A stretch of 64,000 nucleotides of DNA from contig NZ_JAIKXF010000023.1 in NCBI RefSeq assembly GCF_024684275.1, positions 1 to 64,000 on the forward strand. The letters are read 5' to 3'. A program made the translations under genes and the position numbers. Positions within the stretch are counted from its first letter, which is position 1; the number at the start of each line of letters is the position of its first letter. Shown piece by piece: positions 23,442 through 33,148 of the stretch. Source of the DNA: Ruminococcus sp. (GTDB lineage: Bacteria > Bacillota_A > Clostridia > Oscillospirales > Ruminococcaceae). A model generated the notes under the pieces. The model saw only the letters and a program-made list of their open reading frames with translations, made no database searches and was not told the origin of the DNA.

Positions 23442-25523
23442 ATGTCAGATTTAGTCATAGTAGAGTCGCCTGCAAAGGCAAAAACTATTCAGAAATACCT
23501 CGGACAGGGCTATGAGGTCATAGCCTCAATGGGACACGTCCGCGACCTTCCAAAATCCAAAATGGGCGTGGACAAGGATAACGATTTCAAGCCCCAGTAC
23601 ACCGATATGAAGGGCAAGGAGGACGTTATCAGAGAGCTGAAAAAACGCGCCAAGAAGTGCGATAAGATATATCTCGCAACCGACCCGGACCGCGAGGGAG
23701 AAGCTATATCATGGCATATAGCCCAGATGCTTAAACTTGATATGAACGACGACAACCGCGTGGCTTTCAACGAGATAACCAAGACAGGCGTAAAAAACGG
23801 TATGAGCCACCCTCACAAGATAGATGTTGACCTTGTGAATGCTCAGCAGGCAAGACGTATCCTTGACCGTCTTGTGGGCTATGAGCTCAGCCCCTTCCTC
23901 TGGAAAAAGGTCAAGAGGGGACTCTCAGCAGGCCGTGTTCAGTCAGTTGCGGTACGCCTTGTAGTTGACCGCGAGAACGAGATAAGAGCATTCGTGCCAA
24001 AGGAATACTGGTCTATCGACGCTAAATTCACAGCTCCGTCATCGAGAAAGGTCTTTGATGCAGCTTTGGTTGCTGTTGACGGTGAAAAGCTGGAGATACC
24101 AAATCAGGCAGAGGCAGACGGACTTCTGAAAAGACTGGAGAACGCCGAGTATACAGTTACATCTGTAAAGAAGCGTGTTACTAAAAAACAGCCCGCACCT
24201 CCGTTCATCACATCGACCTTGCAGCAGGAAGCATCACGTAAGCTCAGCTTTAGTGCAAAGCGCACCATGAAGGCTGCGCAGGAGCTTTACGAGGGTGTTG
24301 ATGTACAGGGCGTAGGTGCAGTAGGTCTTATCACCTACATGAGAACCGACAGCCTGCGTATATCCGACGAGGCTAAAAAAGCTGCCGCTGATTATATCGG
24401 AACTGTTTACGGCAAGGACTATCTTCCGCCCGAGCCAAGAAACTTCAAAACCAAGAGCAACGCTCAGGATGCCCATGAAGCAATACGTCCTTCAACTCCT
24501 GAGCTTACTCCCGAGAGAGTCAAGTCCAGCCTCAGCTCTGACCAGTATAAGCTGTATAAGCTTATATGGGAGCGCTTTATCGCAAGCCAGATGGCAAATG
24601 CTCTCCTCGATACAGTATCAGCAGACATCGAAGCAAACGGCTGTACATTCAGAGCTTCAGGCTATTCTGTAAAGTTCGACGGCTTTATGGCGCTGTATGT
24701 TGAGTCTACCGATTCCGAGGACGGCAGCAAGAAAATGCTGCCCGAGCTTAAAGCCGAGGATAAGCTGAAGCTCAAATCTATTGCTGGCAACCAGCACTTT
24801 ACACAGCCGCCGCCGCGATACACAGAGGCTTCACTTATCAAGGCTCTTGAAGAAAACGGTATCGGCAGACCAAGTACTTATGCTCCTACTATAACAACTA
24901 TCACCTCACGCCGTTACGTTGAGCATGAGGGCAAGGCTCTCAAGCCAACAAATCTCGGCGAGGTCATCACCGAGCTTATGAAGGATCACTTCAAGAAGAT
25001 AGTTGATGCCAAGTTCACAGCTGAAATGGAGAACAACCTCGATGAAGTAGAGCACGGCGAAAAGGATTGGGTAAGCACTCTCCGCGAGTTCTATGACGAC
25101 TTCTCAGAGACACTGAAAAAGGCTGAGGAGGCTATGGACGGCAAGCGCGTAAAGGTCCCCGACGAGGAGACCGATGTGGTATGCGAGCTATGCGGCAGAA
25201 ATATGGTCATCAAGTACAGCAAGTACGGCAAATTCCTTGCCTGCCCGGGATTCCCCGACTGTAAGAACACCAAGAAGATAGTTACTGAGACTGAGGGCTG
25301 CTGCCCGAGATGCGGTAAGAAAATGCTGCTGAAAAAGTCTAAGAAGGGCAGAAGCTTCTACGGCTGTGAGAGTTTCCCCGAGTGCAGCTTCATGACGTGG
25401 AACGTCCCCACAAAGGAGCTTTGCCCACAGTGCGGCAAGAGCCTTTTCATGAAGGGCGGAAAATCAGGCAAGCTCGTTTGTGAAAACGAGGGCTGCGGCT
25501 ATGAAAGAGAGCTGAAAAAATGA
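23442..25523 (+). CDS. topA: DNA topoisomerase I
   Basis: 693 residues, type IA enzyme that relaxes negative supercoils. Toprim motifs VESPAKAKTI near the start and TDPDREGEAISWHIA; the catalytic Tyr lies in GLITYMRTDS. The C-terminus has three Cys4 zinc-ribbon units starting at CELCGR, CPRCGK and CPQCGK, which bind single-stranded DNA. It starts 12 bp after dprA and overlaps trmFO by 4 nt. Confidence 0.98.
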   Translation: MSDLVIVESPAKAKTIQKYLGQGYEVIASMGHVRDLPKSKMGVDKDNDFKPQYTDMKGKEDVIRELKKRAKKCDKIYLATDPDREGEAISWHIAQMLKLDMNDDNRVAFNEITKTGVKNGMSHPHKIDVDLVNAQQARRILDRLVGYELSPFLWKKVKRGLSAGRVQSVAVRLVVDRENEIRAFVPKEYWSIDAKFTAPSSRKVFDAALVAVDGEKLEIPNQAEADGLLKRLENAEYTVTSVKKRVTKKQPAPPFITSTLQQEASRKLSFSAKRTMKAAQELYEGVDVQGVGAVGLITYMRTDSLRISDEAKKAAADYIGTVYGKDYLPPEPRNFKTKSNAQDAHEAIRPSTPELTPERVKSSLSSDQYKLYKLIWERFIASQMANALLDTVSADIEANGCTFRASGYSVKFDGFMALYVESTDSEDGSKKMLPELKAEDKLKLKSIAGNQHFTQPPPRYTEASLIKALEENGIGRPSTYAPTITTITSRRYVEHEGKALKPTNLGEVITELMKDHFKKIVDAKFTAEMENNLDEVEHGEKDWVSTLREFYDDFSETLKKAEEAMDGKRVKVPDEETDVVCELCGRNMVIKYSKYGKFLACPGFPDCKNTKKIVTETEGCCPRCGKKMLLKKSKKGRSFYGCESFPECSFMTWNVPTKELCPQCGKSLFMKGGKSGKLVCENEGCGYERELKK

Positions 25524-26842
25524 TAATAAACGTCATCGGCGCAGGACTGGCAGGCTGTGAAGCCGCATGGGCTGCTGCCGAAGCAGGAATAAACGTAAGG
25601 CTTTATGAGATGAAGCCCGAGAAGTTTTCTCCTGCTCATAAATACGGCGGATTTGCAGAGCTTGTCTGCTCAAATTCGCTGAAAGCCGCAAGGCTTGAAT
25701 CAGCTGCGGGACTTCTGAAATACGAAATGGAGCTTTTAGGCTCACTGACAGTCCCCTGTGCAAAGGCAAATTCAGTGGAAGCAGGCGGCGCTCTTGCAGT
25801 TGACCGCGAGAAGTTCTCAGATGCTGTTACGGAAAAGATAAAAAGCCACCCTCTTATCGAGGTCATAGGCGGTGAGGTCAGGGAGCTGCCCGAGGGAGTT
25901 GTCATAATCGCAACAGGTCCTCTTACACAGGGAGCTATGGCTGATATTATAAAAGAGCTCTGCGGCGAGGGATTAAGCTTCTACGACGCAGCTGCGCCTA
26001 TTGTTACTGCTGAGAGCATAGACATGGAAAGAGCATTTTATGCTTCACGTTACGACAGAGGCGACGCCGATTATGTCAATTGTCCCATGAATAAAGATGA
26101 GTACCTTGCATTTTATGAGGCGCTTATCGGTGCTGAAAAGGTTCAGCTCAAGGACTTTGAGACTCACCCATTCAGTGTATATGAGGGCTGTATGCCTATT
26201 GAGGAGCTTGCCTCGCGCGGTGTGGATACCATGCGCTTCGGACCTATGAAGCCGGTGGGTATCGACGATCCGCGCACAGGCAGAAGACCTTATGCTGTAG
26301 TTCAGCTCCGCAGAGAGAACCGTGAGGGTACACTGTTCAATCTTGTGGGATTCCAGACCAATCTGAAATTCGGCGAACAGAAGCGGGTATTCTCTATGAT
26401 ACCCGGACTTGAAAACGCTGAATTCATGCGCTATGGCGTAATGCACAGGAATACCTTTATCAACAGCCCCGAGCTTCTCAACAGTGATTTTTCTATGAGA
26501 AGCCGTCCCGAGATATACTTCGCAGGACAGATAACAGGCGTTGAGGGCTATATGGAATCGGCGGCAAGCGGACTTATAGCAGGTATCGCCGCTGCAAGAA
26601 GGCTGAAAGGACTTGAACCCCTGAAGCTCCCGAGGGATACGATGACAGGTGCGCTGTCAGGCTATATAAGTGATCCGTTCAACAGCGGCAGCTTTCAGCC
26701 AATGGGCGCGAATATGGGTATCCTTCCCGATATAGGCGTAAGGATAAAGGACAAAAAGGAACGCTACGGCGCATATGCCGAGCGTGCAGTAAACTCGCTG
26801 AGAGGAGAGCTTGAAAGAATTGGCTGTAAGAGTTATAGTTGA
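25520..26842 (+). CDS. trmFO: tRNA m5U54 methyltransferase TrmFO (folate/FAD-dependent)
   Basis: 440 residues. TrmFO uses methylenetetrahydrofolate and FADH2 to make 5-methyluridine 54 in the tRNA T loop. The N-terminal FAD site is INVIGAGLAGCEAAWAAAEAG, followed by ARLYEMKPEKFSPAH-like sequence, CSNSLK, and later RFGPMKPVG and FAGQITGVEGYMESAASGL. It overlaps topA by 4 nt (ATGA) and ends inside the start of plsX. A topA-trmFO order is typical of Firmicutes. Confidence 0.96.
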   Translation: MIINVIGAGLAGCEAAWAAAEAGINVRLYEMKPEKFSPAHKYGGFAELVCSNSLKAARLESAAGLLKYEMELLGSLTVPCAKANSVEAGGALAVDREKFSDAVTEKIKSHPLIEVIGGEVRELPEGVVIIATGPLTQGAMADIIKELCGEGLSFYDAAAPIVTAESIDMERAFYASRYDRGDADYVNCPMNKDEYLAFYEALIGAEKVQLKDFETHPFSVYEGCMPIEELASRGVDTMRFGPMKPVGIDDPRTGRRPYAVVQLRRENREGTLFNLVGFQTNLKFGEQKRVFSMIPGLENAEFMRYGVMHRNTFINSPELLNSDFSMRSRPEIYFAGQITGVEGYMESAASGLIAGIAAARRLKGLEPLKLPRDTMTGALSGYISDPFNSGSFQPMGANMGILPDIGVRIKDKKERYGAYAERAVNSLRGELERIGCKSYS

Positions 26843-27827
26843 TGCCTTCGGAGGAGATAATGCTCCTCTGGAGGTTATCCGAGGATGTGAAAGAGCAGTC
26901 AGAGAGCTCGGCGTGAGCATTGTGCTCACAGGCAGAGAGCCCGAGATAAGGGATTGTGCCAAGAAAAACGGTATCAGTCTTGACGGAATTGAGATAGTTC
27001 ATACCGATGATATTTTTGATATACATGAGGAACCGAAGGAGATAATCAAGTCAGGGAAGAATACTTCTATGGCTGTAGGTCTAAGTCTGCTTGCTGAGGG
27101 CAAGGGCGACGCCTTTGTTTCGGCAGGCAGCACAGGTGCTCTCGTTATGGGAGCCTCCTTCATCGTCAAGCGTATCAAAGGTATCAAGCGTATAGCGCCG
27201 TCACCTGTTATGCCTGCCGACAAGGGCAGCTTTGTTCTTGTGGACGCAGGCGCAAATACCGAATGCCGTGCAGATATGCTGCTTCAATTTGCAATTATGG
27301 GAAGCGCCTACATGGAAAAGGTCATGGGAGTAAAGTCTCCCAAGGTAGCACTGCTGAATATCGGCGCAGAGGAGACCAAGGGCAGAGACTTAGAGATAGA
27401 AGCTTATAAGCTCCTTAAAGCTTCTGAGCTCAATTTTGTAGGCAATATCGAAGCAAGAGATATGCCGAAGGGCGAGGTGCAGGTAGTCGTTACTGACGGC
27501 TTCACAGGCAATATCGCACTAAAGCTCTATGAGGGCATGGGCAGCTTTTTCTCAAAGAAGCTGAAATGGTTCTTTTCTGGAGCAGGCAGAATAGGCGCTC
27601 TTTTTGCAATGAGCAAGATAAACACATTCCGGAAGCAAATGGATTACAAGGAAGTGGGCGGTTCGGCGCTTTTGGGTGTAAGAAAGCCCGTTATAAAGGC
27701 ACACGGCAGCTCTGACGGTACGGCGTTCTTCAATGCTGTAAGACAGGCTAAACGCTGCGTGGACGGCAATGTCACAGGTGTAATAGAGAGCTATGTTGCA
27801 CGTATGTCAGCCGCAGACAAGGAGTGA
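26820..27827 (+). CDS. plsX: Phosphate acyltransferase PlsX
   Basis: 335 residues. PlsX turns acyl-ACP into acyl-phosphate for phospholipid synthesis. Family motifs are VIVDAFGGDNAPLEVI at the N-terminus, FVSAGSTGALV, VLVDAGANTECRADMLLQFA, LLNIGAEETKG and VVTDGFTGNIALK. Two TTG codons (26811 and 26820) could start it; GGAGAG lies 10 nt before 26820 and almost touches 26811, so I use 26820. It overlaps trmFO by about 23 nt and rnc follows after 6 bp. There is no acpP gene in between, unlike many Firmicutes. Confidence 0.94.
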   Translation: MAVRVIVDAFGGDNAPLEVIRGCERAVRELGVSIVLTGREPEIRDCAKKNGISLDGIEIVHTDDIFDIHEEPKEIIKSGKNTSMAVGLSLLAEGKGDAFVSAGSTGALVMGASFIVKRIKGIKRIAPSPVMPADKGSFVLVDAGANTECRADMLLQFAIMGSAYMEKVMGVKSPKVALLNIGAEETKGRDLEIEAYKLLKASELNFVGNIEARDMPKGEVQVVVTDGFTGNIALKLYEGMGSFFSKKLKWFFSGAGRIGALFAMSKINTFRKQMDYKEVGGSALLGVRKPVIKAHGSSDGTAFFNAVRQAKRCVDGNVTGVIESYVARMSAADKE

Positions 27828-27833
27828 TTATTA

Positions 27834-28523
27834 ATGAAAGACCTTTCAGGTTTTGAAGAAGTATTAGGATATAAATTCAAAGATATTGAGCTGCTCAAGC
27901 AGGCCCTGTCTCATTCGTCATATGCAAATGAAAGAAAGCGTCCAAACGGCAGCAATGAGCGCCTTGAATTTCTCGGTGACAGTGTGCTGTCAATTGTAGT
28001 ATCAGACTTTTTATACAAAAACCTCAATGTTGCAGAGGGCGAGCTCACAAAAATGAGAGCTTCACTTGTCTGCGAGAAATCCCTGCATATCTTCGCACAG
28101 CAGATAGGCTTGGGTGATTATCTTCTTCTTGGCAAGGGAGAGGAGAACACTGGCGGACGTCAGCGTCCCTCAATACTTGCAGACGCTTTTGAAGCGGTCA
28201 TCGCAGCTATATACCTTGACGGCGGCATGGAGCCAGCCTCAAAGCACATACTCCGCTTTATGCCGAAGGATATACAGCACGCAAAGAAGCCTGTTTTCAA
28301 CGACTTCAAGACTGTATTGCAGGAGATAGTCCAGCAGAATCCCGAAGAAAAGGTCGAGTACGTCCTGATCGGCGAGGAAGGTCCTGATCACAATAAGAGC
28401 TTTGTGGTCGAGGTATGTCTCAATGATCAGGTAATAGGCAAAGGCAAGGGAAAGAGCAAAAAGGAAGCCGAGCAGCTTGCCGCAAAGGAAGCGCTTGAGC
28501 TTATGGGCTATGAAGCACAGTAA
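27834..28523 (+). CDS. rnc: Ribonuclease III
   Basis: 229 residues. Dimeric double-strand-specific endonuclease for rRNA processing and mRNA decay. The catalytic signature NERLEFLGDSVLS lies at about 43-55, the second acidic motif at ILADAFEAVIAAIYLDGG, and a C-terminal dsRNA-binding domain (about 155-225, ending GKGKSKKEAEQLAAKEAL). It follows plsX by 6 bp. Confidence 0.97.
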   Translation: MKDLSGFEEVLGYKFKDIELLKQALSHSSYANERKRPNGSNERLEFLGDSVLSIVVSDFLYKNLNVAEGELTKMRASLVCEKSLHIFAQQIGLGDYLLLGKGEENTGGRQRPSILADAFEAVIAAIYLDGGMEPASKHILRFMPKDIQHAKKPVFNDFKTVLQEIVQQNPEEKVEYVLIGEEGPDHNKSFVVEVCLNDQVIGKGKGKSKKEAEQLAAKEALELMGYEAQ

Positions 28524-29508
28524 TATCTCCATATTCATTCCTCATATCGGCTGCCCTCATATGTGCAGCTTCTGTGACCAGCGTACCATAAGCGGCGCAC
28601 AGCACGCTCCCACAGGCGATGAGGTCAGGGAGATATGCGAAAGGGCACTCGGCGAGGTAAAAGAACCCGAAAATGCGGAGATAGCTTTTTTCGGCGGAAG
28701 CTTTACTGCTATCCCGCGTGACTATATGACGGAGCTTCTTGAAGCTGCCCGCGATTATATAGGTGAGGGCAAATTCAGGGGCATACGCTGCTCTACACGT
28801 CCCGACTGTATAGACTTTGAGGTCTTGCAGCTCCTCAAAGAGTACGGCGTTACCTCCATTGAGCTTGGTGCCCAGTCACTGGACGATGAGGTGCTCAGGC
28901 TGAATGAGCGCGGACACACTGCACAGGACATTGAGGACGCCTGTGAGCTTATAAGAGCCTTCGGCTTTGAGCTGGGCTTGCAGATGATGATAGGACTTTA
29001 CGGCAGCACTCCCGAAAAGGAGTGGGCGACTATCGAGCGGATAACAGCTCTCTGCCCCGACACAGTGCGTATATATCCCGTGGTAGTGCTGAAAAACACA
29101 AGACTTGGAGAGCTGCTTCTATCCGGTGAATATAAGCCATTCAGCTTTCATAAGGCAGTGGAGATAGCTGCCTCGGCAATGGCTATGTTTGAGGACAGGG
29201 GCATAAGAGTCATCAAATGCGGACTTCACGCAAGTGAATTCGTTGAGCATGATATGGTGGGCGGCTTTTATCACCCTGCATTCCGCGAGCTTTGTGAGGC
29301 ACTGATATACCGCCATAATATGGAATTTGAGCTGAAAAGCATGGGCAAAATGCCGGAAACTGCTGTTTTTGCAGTAGCTCCGTCCTGTATAAGCAAGGCA
29401 ACGGGGCATAAAAAGTCAAATATGATCTATTTCAAGGAGCTTGGAACAGAGATTAAGATAATCGGCGACGAAAGCGTCCCGAAATACAGATGTATGCTGA
29501 GGAGGTGA
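28510..29508 (+). CDS. Radical SAM protein of the rnc-smc locus (Elp3-like)
   Basis: 332 residues. The radical SAM cluster motif is C15-x3-C19-x2-C22 (GCPHMCSFCDQ), followed by IAFFGGSFTAIP and STRPDCID, which resemble the Elp3/YhcC-type radical SAM family. There is no acetyltransferase domain. In Clostridia a gene of this type often lies between rnc and smc; its substrate is unknown to me. The ATG at 28510 is inside the rnc end (14-nt overlap). It begins the homologous part exactly, although the ribosome binding site is weak. smc follows after 4 bp. Confidence 0.85.
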   Translation: MKHSNISIFIPHIGCPHMCSFCDQRTISGAQHAPTGDEVREICERALGEVKEPENAEIAFFGGSFTAIPRDYMTELLEAARDYIGEGKFRGIRCSTRPDCIDFEVLQLLKEYGVTSIELGAQSLDDEVLRLNERGHTAQDIEDACELIRAFGFELGLQMMIGLYGSTPEKEWATIERITALCPDTVRIYPVVVLKNTRLGELLLSGEYKPFSFHKAVEIAASAMAMFEDRGIRVIKCGLHASEFVEHDMVGGFYHPAFRELCEALIYRHNMEFELKSMGKMPETAVFAVAPSCISKATGHKKSNMIYFKELGTEIKIIGDESVPKYRCMLRR

Positions 29509-29512
29509 GCGA

Positions 29513-32500
29513 ATGTACCTGAAATCACTGGAAATACAGGGATTTAAATCCTTTCCCGATAAGATAAGCCTGACCTTTGACAAGGGACTTACCGCAGTTG
29601 TTGGTCCTAACGGAAGCGGCAAGAGCAATATCGGCGATTCGGTGCGCTGGGTACTGGGCGAGCAGTCCACAAAAACGCTCCGAGGCAACAAAATGGAGGA
29701 CGTCATCTTCTCTGGTACTGTTGCAAGAAAGCCTATGGGATTTGCGGCAGTTACGCTGAATATCGACAATTCCGACAAAACTCTCCCCGATATGGACGAT
29801 GAGGTGGCTATCACACGTAAGCTGTACAGAAGCGGCGAGAGCGAATATATGATATGCGGCAAGCCGTGCCGTCTGAAGGACATCAATGAGCTGTTCATGG
29901 ACACAGGTCTGGGACGTGACGGATACTCCATAATCGGACAGGGACGTATCGCCGAAATTGTGGGAGCTAAGAGCTCAGAGCGCCGTGACATCTTTGAGGA
30001 AGCGGCAGGTATCTCCAAATTCCGCTACAAGAAGCTGGAAGCGGAGAGAAAGCTCACCGCAGCACAGGAAAATCTGCTCCGTCTGACGGATATACTCTCC
30101 GAATTAGAGAGCAGAGTAGAGCCTCTGCGCATACAGTCACAGAAAGCGGAGAAGTTCATAAAGCTTGCCGAGGAACGCAAGAGACTGGAAATTTCTGTCT
30201 GGGTGACTAAGCTTGACGAGATGAAGCTGAAGCTTGACGAGATAGAGAGCAAAATACTCGTCAGCAAGAATGAATACGAAAATATCGAGAACGATATACA
30301 GCGCGAGGAGCAGAAGATAGCTGACGGCATAAGAAAAATGCAGGAGAGCACCATGCGTGCCGATGAGCTCCGCCGTAAGATGCTGGAGGAGGAGCAGACC
30401 TCGTCGGAGATGAAATCCGGCATCGCTGTTCTCGAAAATGATATAAAGCACTGCAACGAGGCGGTGGAAGCTGCTCAGAAAAACATCGACAGCTCTGAGG
30501 AGGCAAAAAAGGCTTTGGAGCATGAGCGCAAGGCTGCTCTTGACGGACTTGCTGAGCTGGAGGAAAAGAAAAAGGCTCTTGAAGCCGAGATAAAGGCTGC
30601 TGAGGAGAACTTTGAGAAAGCCGAGAGCGAGAGCTCTAAGCTGGGTGACTCTGTTGATAAGGCTGGCAGCGAGATAAATGCTATGTATATCAAGCAGAGC
30701 GAGCTGCGCTTTACTATTGAGTCATCAAAGGCGGCTATAGAGGAGCAGACCGCCCGTCTTGCCGAGCTCCGCGAGAGCAGCGGCGATATAAGCCGCAGGC
30801 TCGGCGAGTATCAGAGCCAGACTGCCGAAATAAAGGCGGAAGCGGAAAAGAATACCGCAAAGGCAGAGGAGCTCCGCAACAAGCTCAGCGGACTTGAAAG
30901 ACTTTACAAGTCACGCCGCGAGGGCTTTGAGCAGGCTAAGAACGATTTTGAGAGGGCTCTATATGAGCTTAAAGACAAGCAGCAGCGCAGAAAGATACTC
31001 ACTGACCTTGAAAACAACATGGAGGGCTTTGCCGGAAGCGTAAAGCAGGTGCTGAAAGCCTCAAAGCAGGGACGTATCGGCGGAGTAATGGGTACCGTTG
31101 CTCAGAATATAGGCGTTGAGCCAAAGTACGCAGTTGCAGTTGAGACTGCTCTGGGCGGCGCAATGCAGAATATCATCGTTGAAAACGAGGACATCGCAAA
31201 GCGCTGTATCCGCTTCCTCAAAGAGCAGAAGGGCGGACGTGCAACATTCCTTCCGATTACATCGGTAAAGGGCTATGAGCTCCGCGAGCAGGGACTGGAA
31301 AAATGCGAGGGCTTTGTGGCAAATGCCAACAAGATAGTCACATATGACCAGAAATTCAGCGGTATAATCGCTTCACTGCTGGGACGCATAGTCATTGCAG
31401 AGGATATAGACACCGCTACTCTTATCGCCAAAAAGTACGGCTATAAATTCAAGATAGTAACGCTTGACGGACAGGTCATCAATGCAGGAGGTTCCTTCAC
31501 AGGAGGCTCTGCACAGCGCTCAGGCGGTATCATAACCCGAAAGAACGAGATAGATACTCTTGATGCCGAGATAGTCAGGCTTGAAGCTGAGAGGGATTCT
31601 CTCCGCGAAAGAGCTGAGAAGCTCCGTGCAGAATCCGAGAAGCTCCGCTTTGATACAGAGGCTGCAAAGGAAGAGCAGGCACAGTGCGAGGCTGACAGAG
31701 TCCGCATAGGGGCAGAGCTCAACAGCCTTGCTTCATTGGAAGAACAGTTCCGCACACAGTCGGAAAATTCCCATAAGGCTGCTGCCGAGACCGAGCAGCG
31801 CATAGCTGCCGCAAAGCAGAGCATAGCAGATTCCGAAAAGGCTCTTGCCGAGACCGAAGCCGAGATAAAGGCTGCTGAGGAAAAGCTTGCACAGGGACAG
31901 GATATACGCGAAAAGCTGAGATTACAGCGCGCTGAGCTGTCAGATAAGCTGTCAGAACTGAAAATAAAGGGCATGGAGCTTGCAAAGGACGTACAGGCTC
32001 AGGAGCTGGAGCTCTCACACATTGACCGCAGAGAGGAAGAACTGAAATACGGCGCTCATCAGTTTGAGGAGGAGATATTCCGTCAGAAGGAGATGATCTC
32101 ACAGAAGCAGGCTGAGATAGAGGAGCTGAAAAAGAAGCTCTCCGACTTCAAGGACAATACTGAGACCTATAATGCTGAGATACAGCGCTGTCATGCAACT
32201 CATACCGAGCAGAACCGTCTCGTCAACGAGATGCAGAACGGCTTGAAAACTATCAATGAAGCTAAGGAAAAGCTGTCCGCGGATATTACCCGTCTTGAAG
32301 AACGCAAGGAGACTGTCTGCCGCGATACCGACAATATCATCAGACAGCTCATGGAGGTCTACGAGCTGACACGCTCTGAGGCTGTTGCAATGGCTGAGAA
32401 GATAGATGATATGATAGCCGCACAGGCAGAGCTCACCACTATAAAGAACAAGATACGCGCCCTCGGAAGCGTCAATGTTGAGGCTATCGAGGAGTACAAG

Positions 32501-33085
32501 GAGGTTTCCGAGCGTTATCAGTTCATGTCTGCGCAGATAGCAGATGTTCAGAAGTCAAAGACAGAGCTTGAAAAGATAATAACCGACCTTACCGCAGAGA
32601 TGTGCAGGATATTCTCAGAGAGCTTTGAGATAATAAACTCTAACTTCAAGAGTATATTCGTTGAGCTCTTCGGCGGCGGAAAGGCTGAGCTGATACTCAC
32701 CGATCCCGAGAACGTTCTGGAATCGGGCATAGAGATAAGCGTAGCCCCTCCCGGAAAGGTCATCAAGAACCTTATCTCACTGTCGGGAGGCGAGCAGTCC
32801 TTCGTAGCTATAGCTATATATTTTGCTATACTCAAGCTGAGACCTGCGCCCTTCTGTATTCTGGACGAGATAGATGCGGCTCTTGATGAGGTAAACGTAA
32901 GAAAGTATGCACAGTACCTCAAAAAGTTTACCGATTCCACTCAGTTCGTGCTTGTTACCCACAGACGAAGCGCTATGGAGGAAGCAAACGTGCTCTATGG
33001 TGTCACCATGCAGGAGGACGGTATTTCCAAGCTCCTGAAAATGGAGCAGGTGGACTTTCAGGAGGACGCTGCGGATATACAATAA
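29513..33085 (+). CDS. smc: Chromosome segregation ATPase SMC
   Basis: 1190 residues, full length. SMC forms the condensin core with ScpA/ScpB and extrudes DNA loops. Walker A GPNGSGKS at 31-38, long Glu/Lys/Ala-rich coiled coils (about 170-505 and 680-1020), hinge domain (about 515-670, including GRIGGVMGTVAQNI), ABC signature LSGGEQ near 1090 and Walker B FCILDEIDAALDE near the end. It is coupled to the radical SAM gene (GGAGG overlaps its last codons). A possible ftsY promoter -10 follows at 33122. Confidence 0.98.
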   Translation: MYLKSLEIQGFKSFPDKISLTFDKGLTAVVGPNGSGKSNIGDSVRWVLGEQSTKTLRGNKMEDVIFSGTVARKPMGFAAVTLNIDNSDKTLPDMDDEVAITRKLYRSGESEYMICGKPCRLKDINELFMDTGLGRDGYSIIGQGRIAEIVGAKSSERRDIFEEAAGISKFRYKKLEAERKLTAAQENLLRLTDILSELESRVEPLRIQSQKAEKFIKLAEERKRLEISVWVTKLDEMKLKLDEIESKILVSKNEYENIENDIQREEQKIADGIRKMQESTMRADELRRKMLEEEQTSSEMKSGIAVLENDIKHCNEAVEAAQKNIDSSEEAKKALEHERKAALDGLAELEEKKKALEAEIKAAEENFEKAESESSKLGDSVDKAGSEINAMYIKQSELRFTIESSKAAIEEQTARLAELRESSGDISRRLGEYQSQTAEIKAEAEKNTAKAEELRNKLSGLERLYKSRREGFEQAKNDFERALYELKDKQQRRKILTDLENNMEGFAGSVKQVLKASKQGRIGGVMGTVAQNIGVEPKYAVAVETALGGAMQNIIVENEDIAKRCIRFLKEQKGGRATFLPITSVKGYELREQGLEKCEGFVANANKIVTYDQKFSGIIASLLGRIVIAEDIDTATLIAKKYGYKFKIVTLDGQVINAGGSFTGGSAQRSGGIITRKNEIDTLDAEIVRLEAERDSLRERAEKLRAESEKLRFDTEAAKEEQAQCEADRVRIGAELNSLASLEEQFRTQSENSHKAAAETEQRIAAAKQSIADSEKALAETEAEIKAAEEKLAQGQDIREKLRLQRAELSDKLSELKIKGMELAKDVQAQELELSHIDRREEELKYGAHQFEEEIFRQKEMISQKQAEIEELKKKLSDFKDNTETYNAEIQRCHATHTEQNRLVNEMQNGLKTINEAKEKLSADITRLEERKETVCRDTDNIIRQLMEVYELTRSEAVAMAEKIDDMIAAQAELTTIKNKIRALGSVNVEAIEEYKEVSERYQFMSAQIADVQKSKTELEKIITDLTAEMCRIFSESFEIINSNFKSIFVELFGGGKAELILTDPENVLESGIEISVAPPGKVIKNLISLSGGEQSFVAIAIYFAILKLRPAPFCILDEIDAALDEVNVRKYAQYLKKFTDSTQFVLVTHRRSAMEEANVLYGVTMQEDGISKLLKMEQVDFQEDAADIQ

Positions 33086-33148
33086 TTTTTTTGTCACAGT
33101 TTCGTTTTTCATTTCGATAAGTATAATAGACCATGTTTGGAGGATATA

